DNA of 64,000 nucleotides from an uncultured bacterium (GCA_903826575.1 CAIKEU010000069.1:62001-126000), one strand, 5' to 3'; counted from the stretch's first letter, positions 53,502 through 62,244 are shown. Notes: generated by a model not told the origin, from the letters alone. Program-made: numbers and translations.

Positions 53502-54923
53502 ATGGTTGAAGCAGATCCAGTAAACAAAAACCGTTGGCTAATTCTGTGCATTGTGCTTGCCGCGGAGATCATGGATCTTCTTGATTCAACAATCGTGAAT
53601 GTGGCTGGACCTTCCCTCCAGCAACAACTTGGGGCAACACCCGCCGCCTTGCAGTGGGTAATCGGCGGTTACACGTTAACCCTAGGAGCTGGTCTTGTAA
53701 TCGGCGCTCGATTAGCAGATCGCTATTCTCGCCGAAATATATTCCTGATTGGTGTTACGAGCTTTACATTTTCTTCGTTTCTCTGCGCGATTGCGCCAAC
53801 TATTGAAGCCCTCATCGCTTTTCGGTTAATCCAAGGTTTTGCTGCTGCCCTCGTTCTTCCGCATGTTATTGGATTCATTCGGGATGTCTTCCCACTGGCT
53901 GAGATCGGTAAAGCCTTCGCAATTTTTGGACCCGTCTTTGGTCTGGGCGGAATTCTCGGACCAGTCATTGGCGGCTTCCTCATTGATAGCAATATTGCCT
54001 CGACCGGTTGGCGCGCAGTCTTCTTGGTAAATATCCCCATTGGCATAGTTGTCATGGCGCTGGGATGGATCTACCTGCCGAAGAACGCTTCAGATCATTC
54101 GATCACCATTGATCTTGTTGGCAGCCTGTTGATTATTGCTTCATCCGGCTTCCTTCTCCTACCGTTGATTCAGGGGCAGCAAGCTGGATGGCCCTTGTGG
54201 ACGTTTATCTCACTTATCGTCTCGCTCTTGGGCTTCCTGATTTTCACATTCCAACAGCGTTGGGTCATCTCGCGAAACAGGTCTCCACTAGTTGATCCAG
54301 ACATCTTCGAGTCGAGAACATACAACTTGGGTCTTGCTGGAATTTTCATCTTCTTCGCCGGCTTCACCGGCGTTTATCTGATCATTACGCTCTTCTTGCA
54401 GATAGGTCAGGGCTACTCGGCCAGCGGTGCTGGAGTCGCAAACATTGCGATCGCGCTCGGCACTGCAGTAGGTGGCGCACTCAGTGGCGCAGTTCTTGCA
54501 GAAAAATTCGGCACACGCGTGCTCCAATTCGGTGCGCTCGCTCAGATTACTGGCGCTCTCCTCATTTTCATCGCCCTGCCGGATATGCAGTCGTTCAATT
54601 TCTGGCATATCGCTCCCGGCATGTTCGTCTCTGGCTTTGGAACCGGCCTCGTTGTGGCTGCGCTTTTCGATGCGATCTTGCTCGCAATCAAAGATGACCT
54701 AGTCAGTTCTGCATCCGGGGTTCTCTCTGCGATCCAGTCGCTTGGCGCCTCAGTCGGAGTGGCGATCTTCGGAACCATCTTCTTCAACCAGGTGGCGACC
54801 GGGCAGATCGATACCGGATTCAAGAATGCCCTACTTCTTCAAGTCGGGCTTGTTTGTGTGTTCTTGGTGATCACCTTCTTCCTACCGAAGAAGGCCGTTG
54901 GCAGTCCCGAATTCGCTCACTAG
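53502..54923 (+). CDS. MFS drug-exporter-like transporter, DHA2 (EmrB/QacA) family
   Basis: 473 residues with 14 predicted membrane segments. DHA2 motifs: LDSTIVNVAGPSLQQQLGATPAALQWVIGGYTLTLGAGLVIGARLADRYSRRNIF in TM1-3 (motif D1 LDSTIVNVAGPSL, motif A GARLADRYSRR), and GPVFGLGGILGPVIGGFLID (motif C of antiporters). Proton-driven export of drugs or metabolites is expected. Codons are richer in A/T third positions than in the adjacent SIS gene, suggesting separate acquisition. A MarR-type operator precedes it. Confidence 0.88.
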   Translation: MVEADPVNKNRWLILCIVLAAEIMDLLDSTIVNVAGPSLQQQLGATPAALQWVIGGYTLTLGAGLVIGARLADRYSRRNIFLIGVTSFTFSSFLCAIAPTIEALIAFRLIQGFAAALVLPHVIGFIRDVFPLAEIGKAFAIFGPVFGLGGILGPVIGGFLIDSNIASTGWRAVFLVNIPIGIVVMALGWIYLPKNASDHSITIDLVGSLLIIASSGFLLLPLIQGQQAGWPLWTFISLIVSLLGFLIFTFQQRWVISRNRSPLVDPDIFESRTYNLGLAGIFIFFAGFTGVYLIITLFLQIGQGYSASGAGVANIAIALGTAVGGALSGAVLAEKFGTRVLQFGALAQITGALLIFIALPDMQSFNFWHIAPGMFVSGFGTGLVVAALFDAILLAIKDDLVSSASGVLSAIQSLGASVGVAIFGTIFFNQVATGQIDTGFKNALLLQVGLVCVFLVITFFLPKKAVGSPEFAH

Positions 54924-55045
54924 CCCTTCGTCATTCGTCGGCTTATGACCAAGACCTGCCGGCTACAGCTGGCTTGCGCGACGTGATGGCCGCAAGTACG
55001 AATGCCGTTTGGTGTCGGGGTCGGGTCCATCGGCACAACGCAGCC

Positions 55046-55499
55046 TCAGGAAAGTCGCGACGCCCACTCAGAGAGCACGCGGTCGAATTCGGCCGGTTCC
55101 TCAAGAAAGGGCACGTGGCTCGACTCGTCGAAAACGACGAGTTCTGCGCCGAGAGTGCGCTCAATGATGAAAGATCCAGCCGCTGGGTCGGTCATCTTCG
55201 GGTCGGCTCCAAAGGCCACGAGCGTTGGGCAGGTGATCGTGCCCAGAACTTCTCGGTAGTCACGAAACGTCTGGTCGGTGAGGATGGTGCTGGCGATCGA
55301 CGCCGGCACTTTCAGAATCTCCTCCACGATCCAGGCCGTCCGCGAGTCATCAGGAACATGTTGAGTCTTGAAGCGCACCATCTAGCTGCTCATGGAAGAA
55401 GCGCCCGCTCGCCAACACTCCGGGTAAGAGCACGAGAGCTGGCCCGTTACCGCGAACCTCGACGTGCACAGTCACGCCGGTATCGAGTTGCAGCTCCAT
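55046..55499 (-). pseudogene. Decayed alpha/beta-hydrolase gene
   Basis: From the ATG at 55499 the frame encodes MELQLDTGVTVHVEVRGNGP, then LVLLPGVLASGRFFHEQ, a normal hydrolase beginning, but after about 50 codons it runs to a stop. The C-terminal third continues in another frame from 55381: TCPTLVAFGADPKMTDP (acid residue) and DESSHVPFLEEPAEFDRV (catalytic His). The central part with the Ser nucleophile elbow, about 100 residues, is missing. An internal deletion with frameshift is the simplest explanation, so the product is non-functional. Confidence 0.75.
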
Positions 55500-55593
55500 G
55501 ACGCCTCCTCGTTCATTCGCGCGGCTCGCGTTGAGGAACTACATCGAGATCAGGAGCCCAGAACCGAGCAAATCGATCTTCCCAACTTCGACC

Positions 55594-55741
55594 GACGCCG
55601 ATCGTCGCCGCGTCAAGGACGGGGTGAGCCAGGAACAGGTCGGCCATGCGCCAGGTGTTCGCGCCACGGCGCGAGTTCTCGCCCGTTGGCCACGGCCGCA
55701 AAGCTCACATCTGCGAGGCGCGCGATGATCGCCTCGGGGTT
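55594..55741 (-). pseudogene. Fragment duplicate of the fic gene
   Basis: This stretch is nearly identical to 59630-59828 inside the intact fic gene (first 41 bases identical), except that 50 bases are deleted at 55671/55672, which breaks the frame. Recognisable peptide pieces are AIIARLADVSFAAVANGRE and RRGANTWRMADLFLAHPVLDAATIGV. It lacks the catalytic HPFADGNGR region. It forms a direct repeat with the intact gene, bracketing about 4 kb. Confidence 0.85.
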
Positions 55742-55762
55742 CTGGTGCCTATCACTGCCGCC

Positions 55763-56347
55763 TCAGGCTTGGTCGGCGAGTAGGTCGCTCAATCGTGTCT
55801 TCAGCTCCGGTAGCAGTTCCTCGGCGAACCAAGGATTCGCTGTGAGCCACCTGTTGTTGCGTGGGCTCGGGTGTGGGAGTGGGACGAGGGCCGGCCAGTG
55901 TGCACGCCAGTCGCGGACCGCCTCGGTGACCGAGGAGCCAGCATCAGGCAGATGCCAGCGAAGCGCGTACTGCCCGATGACCAGAGTGAGCCGCACTGAC
56001 ACGAGCTCGTTGAGCAACGTGGTTCGCCAGTGCGACGCACATTCGGGGCGCGGAGGCAGATCTCCCGACGGCCCGGTTCCAGGGAAGCAGAACCCCATCG
56101 GCACGATGGCGACCAGGCGTGGGTCGTAGAACACCTCCCGAGATACCCCCAACCACGACCGGAGGCGATCCCCGCTGGCGTCGTCGAACGGCACACCGGA
56201 CTCGTGCACCCGACGCCCTGGAGCCTGTCCCACGATGAGCACTCGGGCGGATTCATCGACCTGGAAGACCGGGCGGGGCCCCAGGGGAAGGGCGTCCGCG
56301 CAGATGCGACAAGCCCGGATCTCTTTGACGAGAGGCGAAAGGGACAT
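55763..56347 (-). CDS. Uracil-DNA-glycosylase-superfamily protein, probable [4Fe-4S] type
   Basis: 194 residues from the ATG at 56347; the longer upstream frame is not family-like. Motif 1 VLIVGQAPGRRVHESGVPFDDASGDRLRSWLGV (core VGQAPGRRVHESGVPF, about 37-52) and motif 2 PLPHPSPRNNRWL near the C-terminus mark the COG1573 family. Four cysteines (CRIC near the N-terminus, GFCFPG, PECASHW) are spaced as iron-sulfur ligands of family 4/5 enzymes. Removes uracil from DNA, or a related base-repair role. Divergent from the DauR-like regulator gene across 200 bases. Confidence 0.8.
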   Translation of the reverse strand: MSLSPLVKEIRACRICADALPLGPRPVFQVDESARVLIVGQAPGRRVHESGVPFDDASGDRLRSWLGVSREVFYDPRLVAIVPMGFCFPGTGPSGDLPPRPECASHWRTTLLNELVSVRLTLVIGQYALRWHLPDAGSSVTEAVRDWRAHWPALVPLPHPSPRNNRWLTANPWFAEELLPELKTRLSDLLADQA

Positions 56348-56529
56348 GTCAGCCTCCGGAACTTGATCTCGCTCGATGCCGCGTGCAGGTCGGACCTTCA
56401 GATTGGCTCGCATCAGTCTCGACCCAAGCATGCCTGTGGTCGGATGCCCCTCGAACACCGCAGGCCTATCAGCACGGCCGGTGAGGCCATCCGGAGTCGA
56501 TGCCCGGGCATTGACATTTCATCCAACTA

Positions 56530-56542
56530 TAGACAGAGTCTA
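56530..56542. promoter_or_regulatory. TAGAC-AGA-GTCTA inverted repeat before the DauR-like gene
   Basis: Perfect 5-bp arms, lying six bases ahead of the ATG at 56548 and overlapping a TATAGA -10-like hexamer; likely an autoregulatory site. Short, so could be chance. Confidence 0.4.
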
Positions 56543-56547
56543 CAACC

Positions 56548-57141
56548 ATGGCGAAGCGCAGTCCCGATATTGATCGGGTGGCGGAGGGCATCTCAACCCT
56601 GTTCCACCCGCATGTCGAGGTGGCCTTGCACGATCTGGCGTCGGGTCGGATCGTCGCACTGTGGAACCCGATCTCCGGGCGTCGCCCGGGTGACGAGTCC
56701 CTGATCGAGCCCGACTTTCAGAGCCACGGACCGAACGTGTCCGTGATCGGTCCCTACGAGCAGGTCGATGTCCGTGGCCATCGCACGACGTCGGTCAGCG
56801 TGCCGGTCGAGCAGGGTCGGATGCTGCTGTGCATCAACTTCGACCGGTCGGCGCTCGATGGCGCGATCGGCGTCCTGATGTCGCTTGCCGCCGCCCAGGT
56901 CGATCGACCGGCGGAGCTGTTCGCCCGCGACTGGCGGGTTCGGATCAACGAGTCGATCGCCGACTGGTGCGCGTCGCGGAACCTCGTCGCGCGCGATCTG
57001 GACAAGGCAGCGCGCGGGGAGCTGGTGAAGCACCTCGACCACGAGGGGCTGTTCGAGACGCGGAACGCCGCGGAGCACGTCGCCACTGCGCTGGGGGTTT
57101 CCCGTGCGACCGTCTACAACCTACGTAAGGAGCTGTCCTGA
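56548..57141 (+). CDS. YheO-like PAS / HTH_22 transcriptional regulator (DauR type)
   Basis: 197 residues. N-terminal PAS_6/YheO-like domain (about 8-120: FHPHVEVALHDLASGRIVALWNPISGR, then the YEQVDVRGHRTTSVSVPV region) and a C-terminal HTH_22 (about 160-197: GLFETRNAAEHVATALGVSRATVYNLRKELS, core EHVATALGVSRATVYNLRK). This is the architecture of DauR, the Pseudomonas repressor of D-arginine use, whose operon also carries an ornithine-cyclodeaminase-family gene. First gene of a three-gene unit: its TGA overlaps the aminotransferase ATG by one base. Probably senses the amino acid handled by the next two enzymes. Confidence 0.85.
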   Translation: MAKRSPDIDRVAEGISTLFHPHVEVALHDLASGRIVALWNPISGRRPGDESLIEPDFQSHGPNVSVIGPYEQVDVRGHRTTSVSVPVEQGRMLLCINFDRSALDGAIGVLMSLAAAQVDRPAELFARDWRVRINESIADWCASRNLVARDLDKAARGELVKHLDHEGLFETRNAAEHVATALGVSRATVYNLRKELS

Positions 57142-58292
57142 TGATCGGCGCACTACCGGACTTCCGCCTCGAGACCTGGTTCTCCCGATGGGAGTTCGCT
57201 GCCGCCCACTCCTTCACGGCGTCGGACGCCCAGACGATGAACGTCACCGACCTGCTGGCGCTAGCCGGGCGAAGCGTCGAGGACATCGCTGGCATCGACC
57301 TGGGCTACCGGCCGACCTACGGCACCCGAGAGCTGCGCGACGCCGTCGCGGCGCAGTACGACGTCGTCACATCAGACGATGTGCTTGCCTTCGCTGGGGC
57401 CCAGGAGGCGTTGTTCTGGCTGCTCGCCGAGCTTCTCCGCGACGGTGGCCACGCGGTGGTCACCGTGCCGAACTACCAGTCCGTCGAGACCGTCCCCCTG
57501 GCCAGCCCAGCGAGCGTGTCGGGGCTGCCGCTGTGGACCGGCACTGGCGCGGATCTGCGCTGGACCCTCGACCTCGACCGGTTGGTGTCCCTGCTACGGC
57601 CCGACACCCGCGTCGTCGCGGTGAACTTCCCGAACAACCCTACCGGGTTCGTGCCCGACCATGACACCTTCCGGGCTCTGGCCCACATCTGTCACGAGCG
57701 TGGCATCGTGCTGGTCTGCGACGAGGTCTACCGAGGGATCGAGGTCAACCCCGCGACCACCCTGCCACACGCAGCCGACCTCACACCGTCAGCTGTCAGC
57801 GTCAACGTGATGTCGAAGTCGTACGGGCTCCCTGGCCTGCGGATCGGGTGGGTCGCCACGCAGGACCGCGCCCTGCTCGACCGCCTCGAACGCCGCAAGC
57901 ATTACACCAGCATCTGCAACCCCGGCCTCACCGAGCACCTCGCAGCCATCGCGCTCGGCGTGGGCGAGGCCATCCACGCCCGCAACCGAGCCATCGTCAC
58001 CGGCAACATCACGCTGGTTCGCGAGTTCTTCGCCGACTACCCCGACCTGTTCGAGTTCGAGGCCCCCACCGGTGGCTGCGTGTCGTTCCCCCGCTACCTC
58101 GGCCCCGAGGGCCCGGAGGTGTTCGCCCGCCGAGCCATCGAGGAAGCAGGCGTCCTGACCTTGCCCGCCTCCCTCTACGCCAGCGCCCTCGCTGACGTGC
58201 CCACCGACCGGTTCCGCATCGGCTTCGGCCGCACCAGCCTGCCCACTACCCTCGAGGCACTGCGTACCCACCTCGAGAACCAACCTTCATGA
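57141..58292 (+). CDS. Class I/II PLP-dependent aminotransferase
   Basis: 383 residues. Fold-type I features: GYRPTYGTRELRDAVAAQY, AGAQEALFWLLAELL, VAVNFPNNPTGFVPD (substrate Asn), VCDEVYRG (Asp to PLP nitrogen), SKSYGLPGLRIGW (Schiff-base Lys) and FRIGFGRTSLP (carboxylate Arg). Specificity cannot be read; relatives include alanine/aspartate-type enzymes and capreomycidine-synthase-like proteins. Between a DauR-like regulator and an ornithine-cyclodeaminase-family gene (ATGA overlap), it likely acts on a basic or D-amino acid or a cyclic imino acid. Markedly GC-rich codons compared with the first 50 kb. Confidence 0.88.
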   Translation: MIGALPDFRLETWFSRWEFAAAHSFTASDAQTMNVTDLLALAGRSVEDIAGIDLGYRPTYGTRELRDAVAAQYDVVTSDDVLAFAGAQEALFWLLAELLRDGGHAVVTVPNYQSVETVPLASPASVSGLPLWTGTGADLRWTLDLDRLVSLLRPDTRVVAVNFPNNPTGFVPDHDTFRALAHICHERGIVLVCDEVYRGIEVNPATTLPHAADLTPSAVSVNVMSKSYGLPGLRIGWVATQDRALLDRLERRKHYTSICNPGLTEHLAAIALGVGEAIHARNRAIVTGNITLVREFFADYPDLFEFEAPTGGCVSFPRYLGPEGPEVFARRAIEEAGVLTLPASLYASALADVPTDRFRIGFGRTSLPTTLEALRTHLENQPS

Positions 58293-59197
58293 TCGGCGTC
58301 ATCGGCCCTGACCGGCTTCGCACCGCAGTCACCTGGCATGACGCCGTCGACGCCGTCAGCCAGGCGCTGATCAGCCTCGGAACAGGTCGCGTCGTCCAGC
58401 CGCCCGCCGTCGAGATCCTGATGCCGGACAGCGGAGAGCTGCACGTCAAGGGCGGCTACATCTTCGACAGCGACTGGATCGTGGTCAAGGTCGCGACCGG
58501 CGACTTTCCCGGCGGCCCGCCCACGGGCTGCCTGCTGCTGGTCGACGCAGCCACCGGTGCACCCCGGTGGCTGCTCGACGACCGCGGCTGGCTCACCCAG
58601 CAACGCACCGCAGCCGCCGGCACCCTCGCCACGACCACCTTCGGCTGTCCCGACGCCACCACCGTGCTCGTCATCGGCACCGGAGGACTCACGGCCGCTC
58701 TAGTCGAGGCCCACCGACAGGTCTCGCCGCACCTGGACATCTCCCTCTGGGGTCGAGACCCCGACCGAACCAGTGCGCTCGCTGCCGAGCTCGGCGTCAC
58801 CGCTTCCACGGACCTCGAGCGCGCGGTCTGCGCCGCGGACATCATCGTCACAGCCACCAGCAGCCGTGCTCCGCTCATCGAGGCCGACTGGGTGCAGCCC
58901 GGAACGCACATCACCGCGCTCGGCGCGGACACCGTCGGCAAACAGGAACTACCCGTCGCCCTCCTCGAGCGCGCCGGCGTGATCGTCTGCGACAACATCG
59001 CCACGGCATTGAAGGCCGGCGAACTGCAGCACGCCCCTCCCGCGATCCAGGCCCGCGCCATCGCGTGGCCGGAACTCGCAGCAGCCGAACCGCCGGCACG
59101 CACTGCCGAGGCGATCACCATCGCCGACCTCTGCGGCATCGGAGCCGAGGACGCCGCCATCGCCGCCGCCGCACTAAGAAGCATCGACCTGTCCTGA
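58289..59197 (+). CDS. Ornithine cyclodeaminase / mu-crystallin family protein
   Basis: 302 residues, ATG overlapping the aminotransferase stop. Family blocks: GELHVKGGYIFDSDWIVVKVATGDFPGG (substrate Lys/Arg region, core VKGGYIFDSDWIVVKVA), a lid of ATGAPRWLLDDRGWLTQQRTAAAGTLA, then the NAD(P) fold TTVLVIGTGGLTAALVEAHRQV and DIIVTATSSRAPLIEADWVQPGTHITALGAD. Members include ornithine cyclodeaminase, ketimine/imine reductases, and DauB of the D-arginine pathway. With the transaminase it could reduce the cyclic imine that forms from an amino-keto acid. Exact reaction open. Confidence 0.88.
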   Translation: MIGVIGPDRLRTAVTWHDAVDAVSQALISLGTGRVVQPPAVEILMPDSGELHVKGGYIFDSDWIVVKVATGDFPGGPPTGCLLLVDAATGAPRWLLDDRGWLTQQRTAAAGTLATTTFGCPDATTVLVIGTGGLTAALVEAHRQVSPHLDISLWGRDPDRTSALAAELGVTASTDLERAVCAADIIVTATSSRAPLIEADWVQPGTHITALGADTVGKQELPVALLERAGVIVCDNIATALKAGELQHAPPAIQARAIAWPELAAAEPPARTAEAITIADLCGIGAEDAAIAAAALRSIDLS

Positions 59198-59455
59198 ACC
59201 CCGTTCGACGGCTCATCTCGGGTAATTGAGGCAACGCTTGCGATCAGTTACTGACCAGCAATTGAATCCACCGGCCCTTCGCCCGGGATGAGTGAGAGGC
59301 TGCGAGCTTGAGGCCGTACCGGTCGCGGTAACGCTGCGAAAATCTATCGCCGTTCGGCTAGATCCACAGGCCCGCGTAGACGATCTTTGGGTTACGAACC
59401 CTGCACGTTACCGACGCAAACAGCCACTTACACACCTTGGCACCCACTCTCCTCG

Positions 59456-60676
59456 TCACGAGTTGACCCGGCGCTTTCCAGCCCGAGCAGCGAAGGCGTC
59501 TAGTGCCCCGAGCACTTCGTTGCTTCGCCAAATCTGACCACGACGCTTGTCGTTCGCCTGGGTGAGCACGCCCGCCGACAAGAGCGGTTCCAGCGGCGCA
59601 TACACGTTGCTCGGAGCTATCCCCAAGGTGACGCCGATCGTCGCCGCGTCAAGGACGGGGTGAGCCAGGAGCAGGTCGGCGATGCGCCAGGTGTTCGCGC
59701 CACGGCGTGCGGTGACGCGCTCGTTCCAGGACGCCCGGATTTCGCGAAGCTCCTCAACGAGTTCTCGCCCGTTGGCCACGGCTGCAAAGCTCGCATCTGC
59801 GAGGCGAGCGATGATCGCATCGGGGTTCCCCGCTCGGTAGGTGTTCAACGCAGCGAAGTAGGCCTCGATGTCCACGAGCAGGCCGGCGGACACGGGAACA
59901 GTGACGTTTCTGGTGAGCCCTTTGGCTCGCAGCAGAGCGTGGACTAGCGCCCGGCCAGTGCGACCATTGCCGTCTGCGAACGGGTGAATGGTCTCAAACT
60001 GGGCATGCGCGATGGCGCCTTGCACCAACGCCGGCATGTCATCGCGGTCCATGAACGCAATAAGGTCGTCCATCGCCGATGGCACGCGCGACGCGGTGGG
60101 CGGGACGAACTGAGCATGATGCGGTCCGAGCCGACCTCCGCCGATCCAGACCTGCTCGCTGCGCCAGCGACCGGCGATGTCGGGATCATGTGGACGCATC
60201 AGCGCTTCGTGCATGGCCAGAATCGCCTCCGTTGACAGGTCGCTGGACAAGTCGATCGCAGCAGACATCGCGCGGGTATTCGCCACGACCTGAGCCGCGT
60301 TGCTCGCCCCTCTGCCTCCGGACAGTTCTGCCTCCGCGATGGCGCGAGCGGACGCCGTCAGGTTCTCGATCTGCGAACTGGCTGCCGATTCAGATCGCAA
60401 CAGCAGGGCAGCGAAAGGGGCGATGTCAGCACCCATCTGTTCGTCGAAACGGGCGATCTCCACCGCTGCCTCGTCGACCGATGCCGACAACTCCCCCGGC
60501 AAATGCACATCGAGCCCAGCAATCTCAGCCGGGATCGCCGCCAAGTAGGCGCCTTGATGCTTGCGGATCTCGTTGCGTGAAGCTGAACCCTGCTCGTACT
60601 TCGACACCCAGGGCACCTGCTCGAAAGTCAGCGCAGCCCACTGGTCAGGGCCGCTGCGTCCGATGGATGACATCAT
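59456..60676 (-). CDS. Fic-domain protein (AMPylase), class II
   Basis: 406 residues; ATG at 60676 or 60673, both just behind AGGAGG. Order: N-terminal Fic_N helix region with the inhibitory motif SSQIEN (about 99-104; [S/T]xxxE[G/N]), the Fic core HPFADGNGRTGRALVHALL (about 231-249), and a C-terminal winged helix (WRIADLLLAHPVLDAATIGVTLGIAPSNVYAPLEPL). All catalytic residues are present, so it can transfer AMP (or another nucleotide moiety) to a protein once the Glu finger is displaced. The C-terminal HTH and a palindrome over its own promoter suggest autoregulation. Part of this gene is duplicated 4 kb away. Confidence 0.9.
   Translation of the reverse strand: MMSSIGRSGPDQWAALTFEQVPWVSKYEQGSASRNEIRKHQGAYLAAIPAEIAGLDVHLPGELSASVDEAAVEIARFDEQMGADIAPFAALLLRSESAASSQIENLTASARAIAEAELSGGRGASNAAQVVANTRAMSAAIDLSSDLSTEAILAMHEALMRPHDPDIAGRWRSEQVWIGGGRLGPHHAQFVPPTASRVPSAMDDLIAFMDRDDMPALVQGAIAHAQFETIHPFADGNGRTGRALVHALLRAKGLTRNVTVPVSAGLLVDIEAYFAALNTYRAGNPDAIIARLADASFAAVANGRELVEELREIRASWNERVTARRGANTWRIADLLLAHPVLDAATIGVTLGIAPSNVYAPLEPLLSAGVLTQANDKRRGQIWRSNEVLGALDAFAARAGKRRVNS
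59630..59828. repeat. Direct repeat partner of 55594-55741 (inside fic)
   Basis: Source copy of the duplicated fic segment; 50 bases (59708-59757) are missing in the other copy. The two direct repeats bracket the UDG gene and the DauR-like operon. Confidence 0.85.
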
Positions 60677-60677
60677 G

Positions 60678-60717
60678 CCTCCTACTTATGACTTATATAA
60701 TATCTCATAGTAGGAGG
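60678..60717. promoter_or_regulatory. Fic promoter palindrome with AT-rich centre
   Basis: CCTCCTACTTATGA (60678-60691) and TCATAGTAGGAGG (60705-60717) are inverted copies with one extra T, around CTTATATAATATC, which supplies a -10 on the minus strand. The fic-proximal arm contains fic's own ribosome-binding sequence (AGGAGG), so a bound protein or an mRNA hairpin could govern both transcription and translation. Confidence 0.75.
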
Positions 60718-60824
60718 AAGGTTCTCCATCCGATTATTGAACACTTAGCCGCGGGGACAGATCCGTCGCGGGGTGCAGGTTCCTCGTCTCCGCGCGCATC
60801 ATCGGTGCCATGCATACGCATCAA

Positions 60825-62039
60825 CTACAGCGATTGAGCCACGGCCATGACGGAAACACCCAGGCGTCCGCGAGGCATCAGTAGCGCTTGGTAGGCGTGA
60901 TAGACGTCGGGTCGTCCTGACCAGGTTCGTCGGGAAGGGGCGAGATCGCGGTCCACCTCGTGCAGGAGCGATCCGTCCTGAAGAACGAGGTGATCGACGA
61001 GAAACCCCCAGATCTCCTCGTACCAGTCGTCCCATTGGGCGTCGCCGGTCACGGCATGAAGGGAGGCGGCGGTGGCCAGTGCCTCGCAGGCCCCCCAATG
61101 AAAACGCTCGGTGACCACCGGGTCTCCCTTGAAGTCGGTGGTGTATATCAGGCCGCCTGGTTGGATCCATCCCTCAGCCAGAGCACGCTGGGTTAGGGAG
61201 ATCGCGGCCGGGAGCAGCCACGCTTCGGCCACAGGGTCATGGACCGTTCGGAGCTGCAGGAGCAGCCGCGCCCACTCCAAACCGTGGCCCGGCGTGACGC
61301 CGAATGGTCGGAAGGGGTCTGCTGGTCGATCAATGTTGTAGTCCGGCGAGAACGTCCAGTCGGGCTCGAAGTGCTCCGGGATCCTCCAACCAAGGGCCCG
61401 GGCCCCGCTGTCGACGCCCTTGCGCGCGATCTCGAGTGCACGTCCGTACAGCGATGTGTCACCCGTGGCGTGGCCTGCCGCGAGGTACGCCTCCACGAGA
61501 TGCATGTTCGCGTTGAGGCCCCGGTAAGGCTCGCACTTCTCCCAGTTGGCCGAGAACGCCTCGCGACCGAGACACATTCGTGGCTCCCAGAAATGCGTGT
61601 CGACGACCGCGAGGGCGTCAGCGAGGATGTCGAACCCCCCGTCAACTTGTGCGCAGGCCAGGCTCGAGGCGGCAAGCACGACGAACGCATGGTCATAAAG
61701 CCGCTTTGGAAAATCGGGAAGACCGTCGCCGAGCCGTGTGAACCAGCCGCCGTGCTCGGCATCGCGGAAATCGGTTGAGAGGGCGCGGACCCCGTGGCTA
61801 AGATCTGTGCTCCACCGCTCGTCGCCCTGAGCTGATGCCAGCGCGAACACATGGATCATTCGCGCAGTGATCCACAGCTCGGACGGACGTTGAGGATCCG
61901 GAACCCCGTCATCGGTGAGCCATCCGAAACCGTGCTCGACCCGTGAGCGCGCTGCCCAAGCGAGCTGAGCATCGGCCAGCTGTGCCAGCCGACTCATGTG
62001 CTGAGCATCGGCTGAAGCGAGCAGTTCTTTCCCCGGCAT
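60825..62039 (-). CDS. AGE/YihS-family sugar epimerase-isomerase
   Basis: 404 residues from the ATG at 62039 (AGGGAAG ahead). An (alpha/alpha)6-barrel of the N-acylglucosamine 2-epimerase family: GGWFTRLGDGLPDFPKRLYDHAFVVLAAS, GLNANMHLVEAYLAAG (active-site His), FGVTPGHGLEWARLLLQL (His), and RPDVYHAYQALLMPR at the end. Relatives isomerise mannose/fructose or sulfoquinovose, or epimerise GlcNAc/ManNAc. The neighbouring sialidase favours ManNAc-to-GlcNAc conversion after sialic acid release, but no lyase (NanA) is present in view, and the RPDVYHAYQ ending is more like the aldose-ketose isomerases. Confidence 0.85.
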   Translation of the reverse strand: MPGKELLASADAQHMSRLAQLADAQLAWAARSRVEHGFGWLTDDGVPDPQRPSELWITARMIHVFALASAQGDERWSTDLSHGVRALSTDFRDAEHGGWFTRLGDGLPDFPKRLYDHAFVVLAASSLACAQVDGGFDILADALAVVDTHFWEPRMCLGREAFSANWEKCEPYRGLNANMHLVEAYLAAGHATGDTSLYGRALEIARKGVDSGARALGWRIPEHFEPDWTFSPDYNIDRPADPFRPFGVTPGHGLEWARLLLQLRTVHDPVAEAWLLPAAISLTQRALAEGWIQPGGLIYTTDFKGDPVVTERFHWGACEALATAASLHAVTGDAQWDDWYEEIWGFLVDHLVLQDGSLLHEVDRDLAPSRRTWSGRPDVYHAYQALLMPRGRLGVSVMAVAQSL

Positions 62040-62125
62040 GTTCACTTCCCTACGCGAGACCGTGCATGAGCAACGGGACCAGCCAAGCACCGAAGCCTAG
62101 GTAGAATCAGCCGGTGCAGGCCAGT

Positions 62126-62244
62126 CATGGGATGTCATCGGCGGTACTGACGTTATCGCGAGCAATTCACATCAAGTGAGATTGCCCATTTGTGCGTCTA
62201 GCACAGATTTTTAGCCACGAACTTCTGGCCAAAGACATCCCATG
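62126..62244. promoter_or_regulatory. Separated 11-bp inverted repeat between epimerase and sialidase genes
   Basis: CATGGGATGTC (62126-62136) recurs exactly inverted as GACATCCCATG (62234-62244), 97 bases apart, one near each divergent start. Could be two operator half-sites or two operators for one repressor. Confidence 0.5.

Noticed and set aside
57789-59184. Long antisense frames opposite the aminotransferase and OCD genes
   Set aside because: High-GC antisense openness; the sense frames hold all PLP and NAD(P) motifs.
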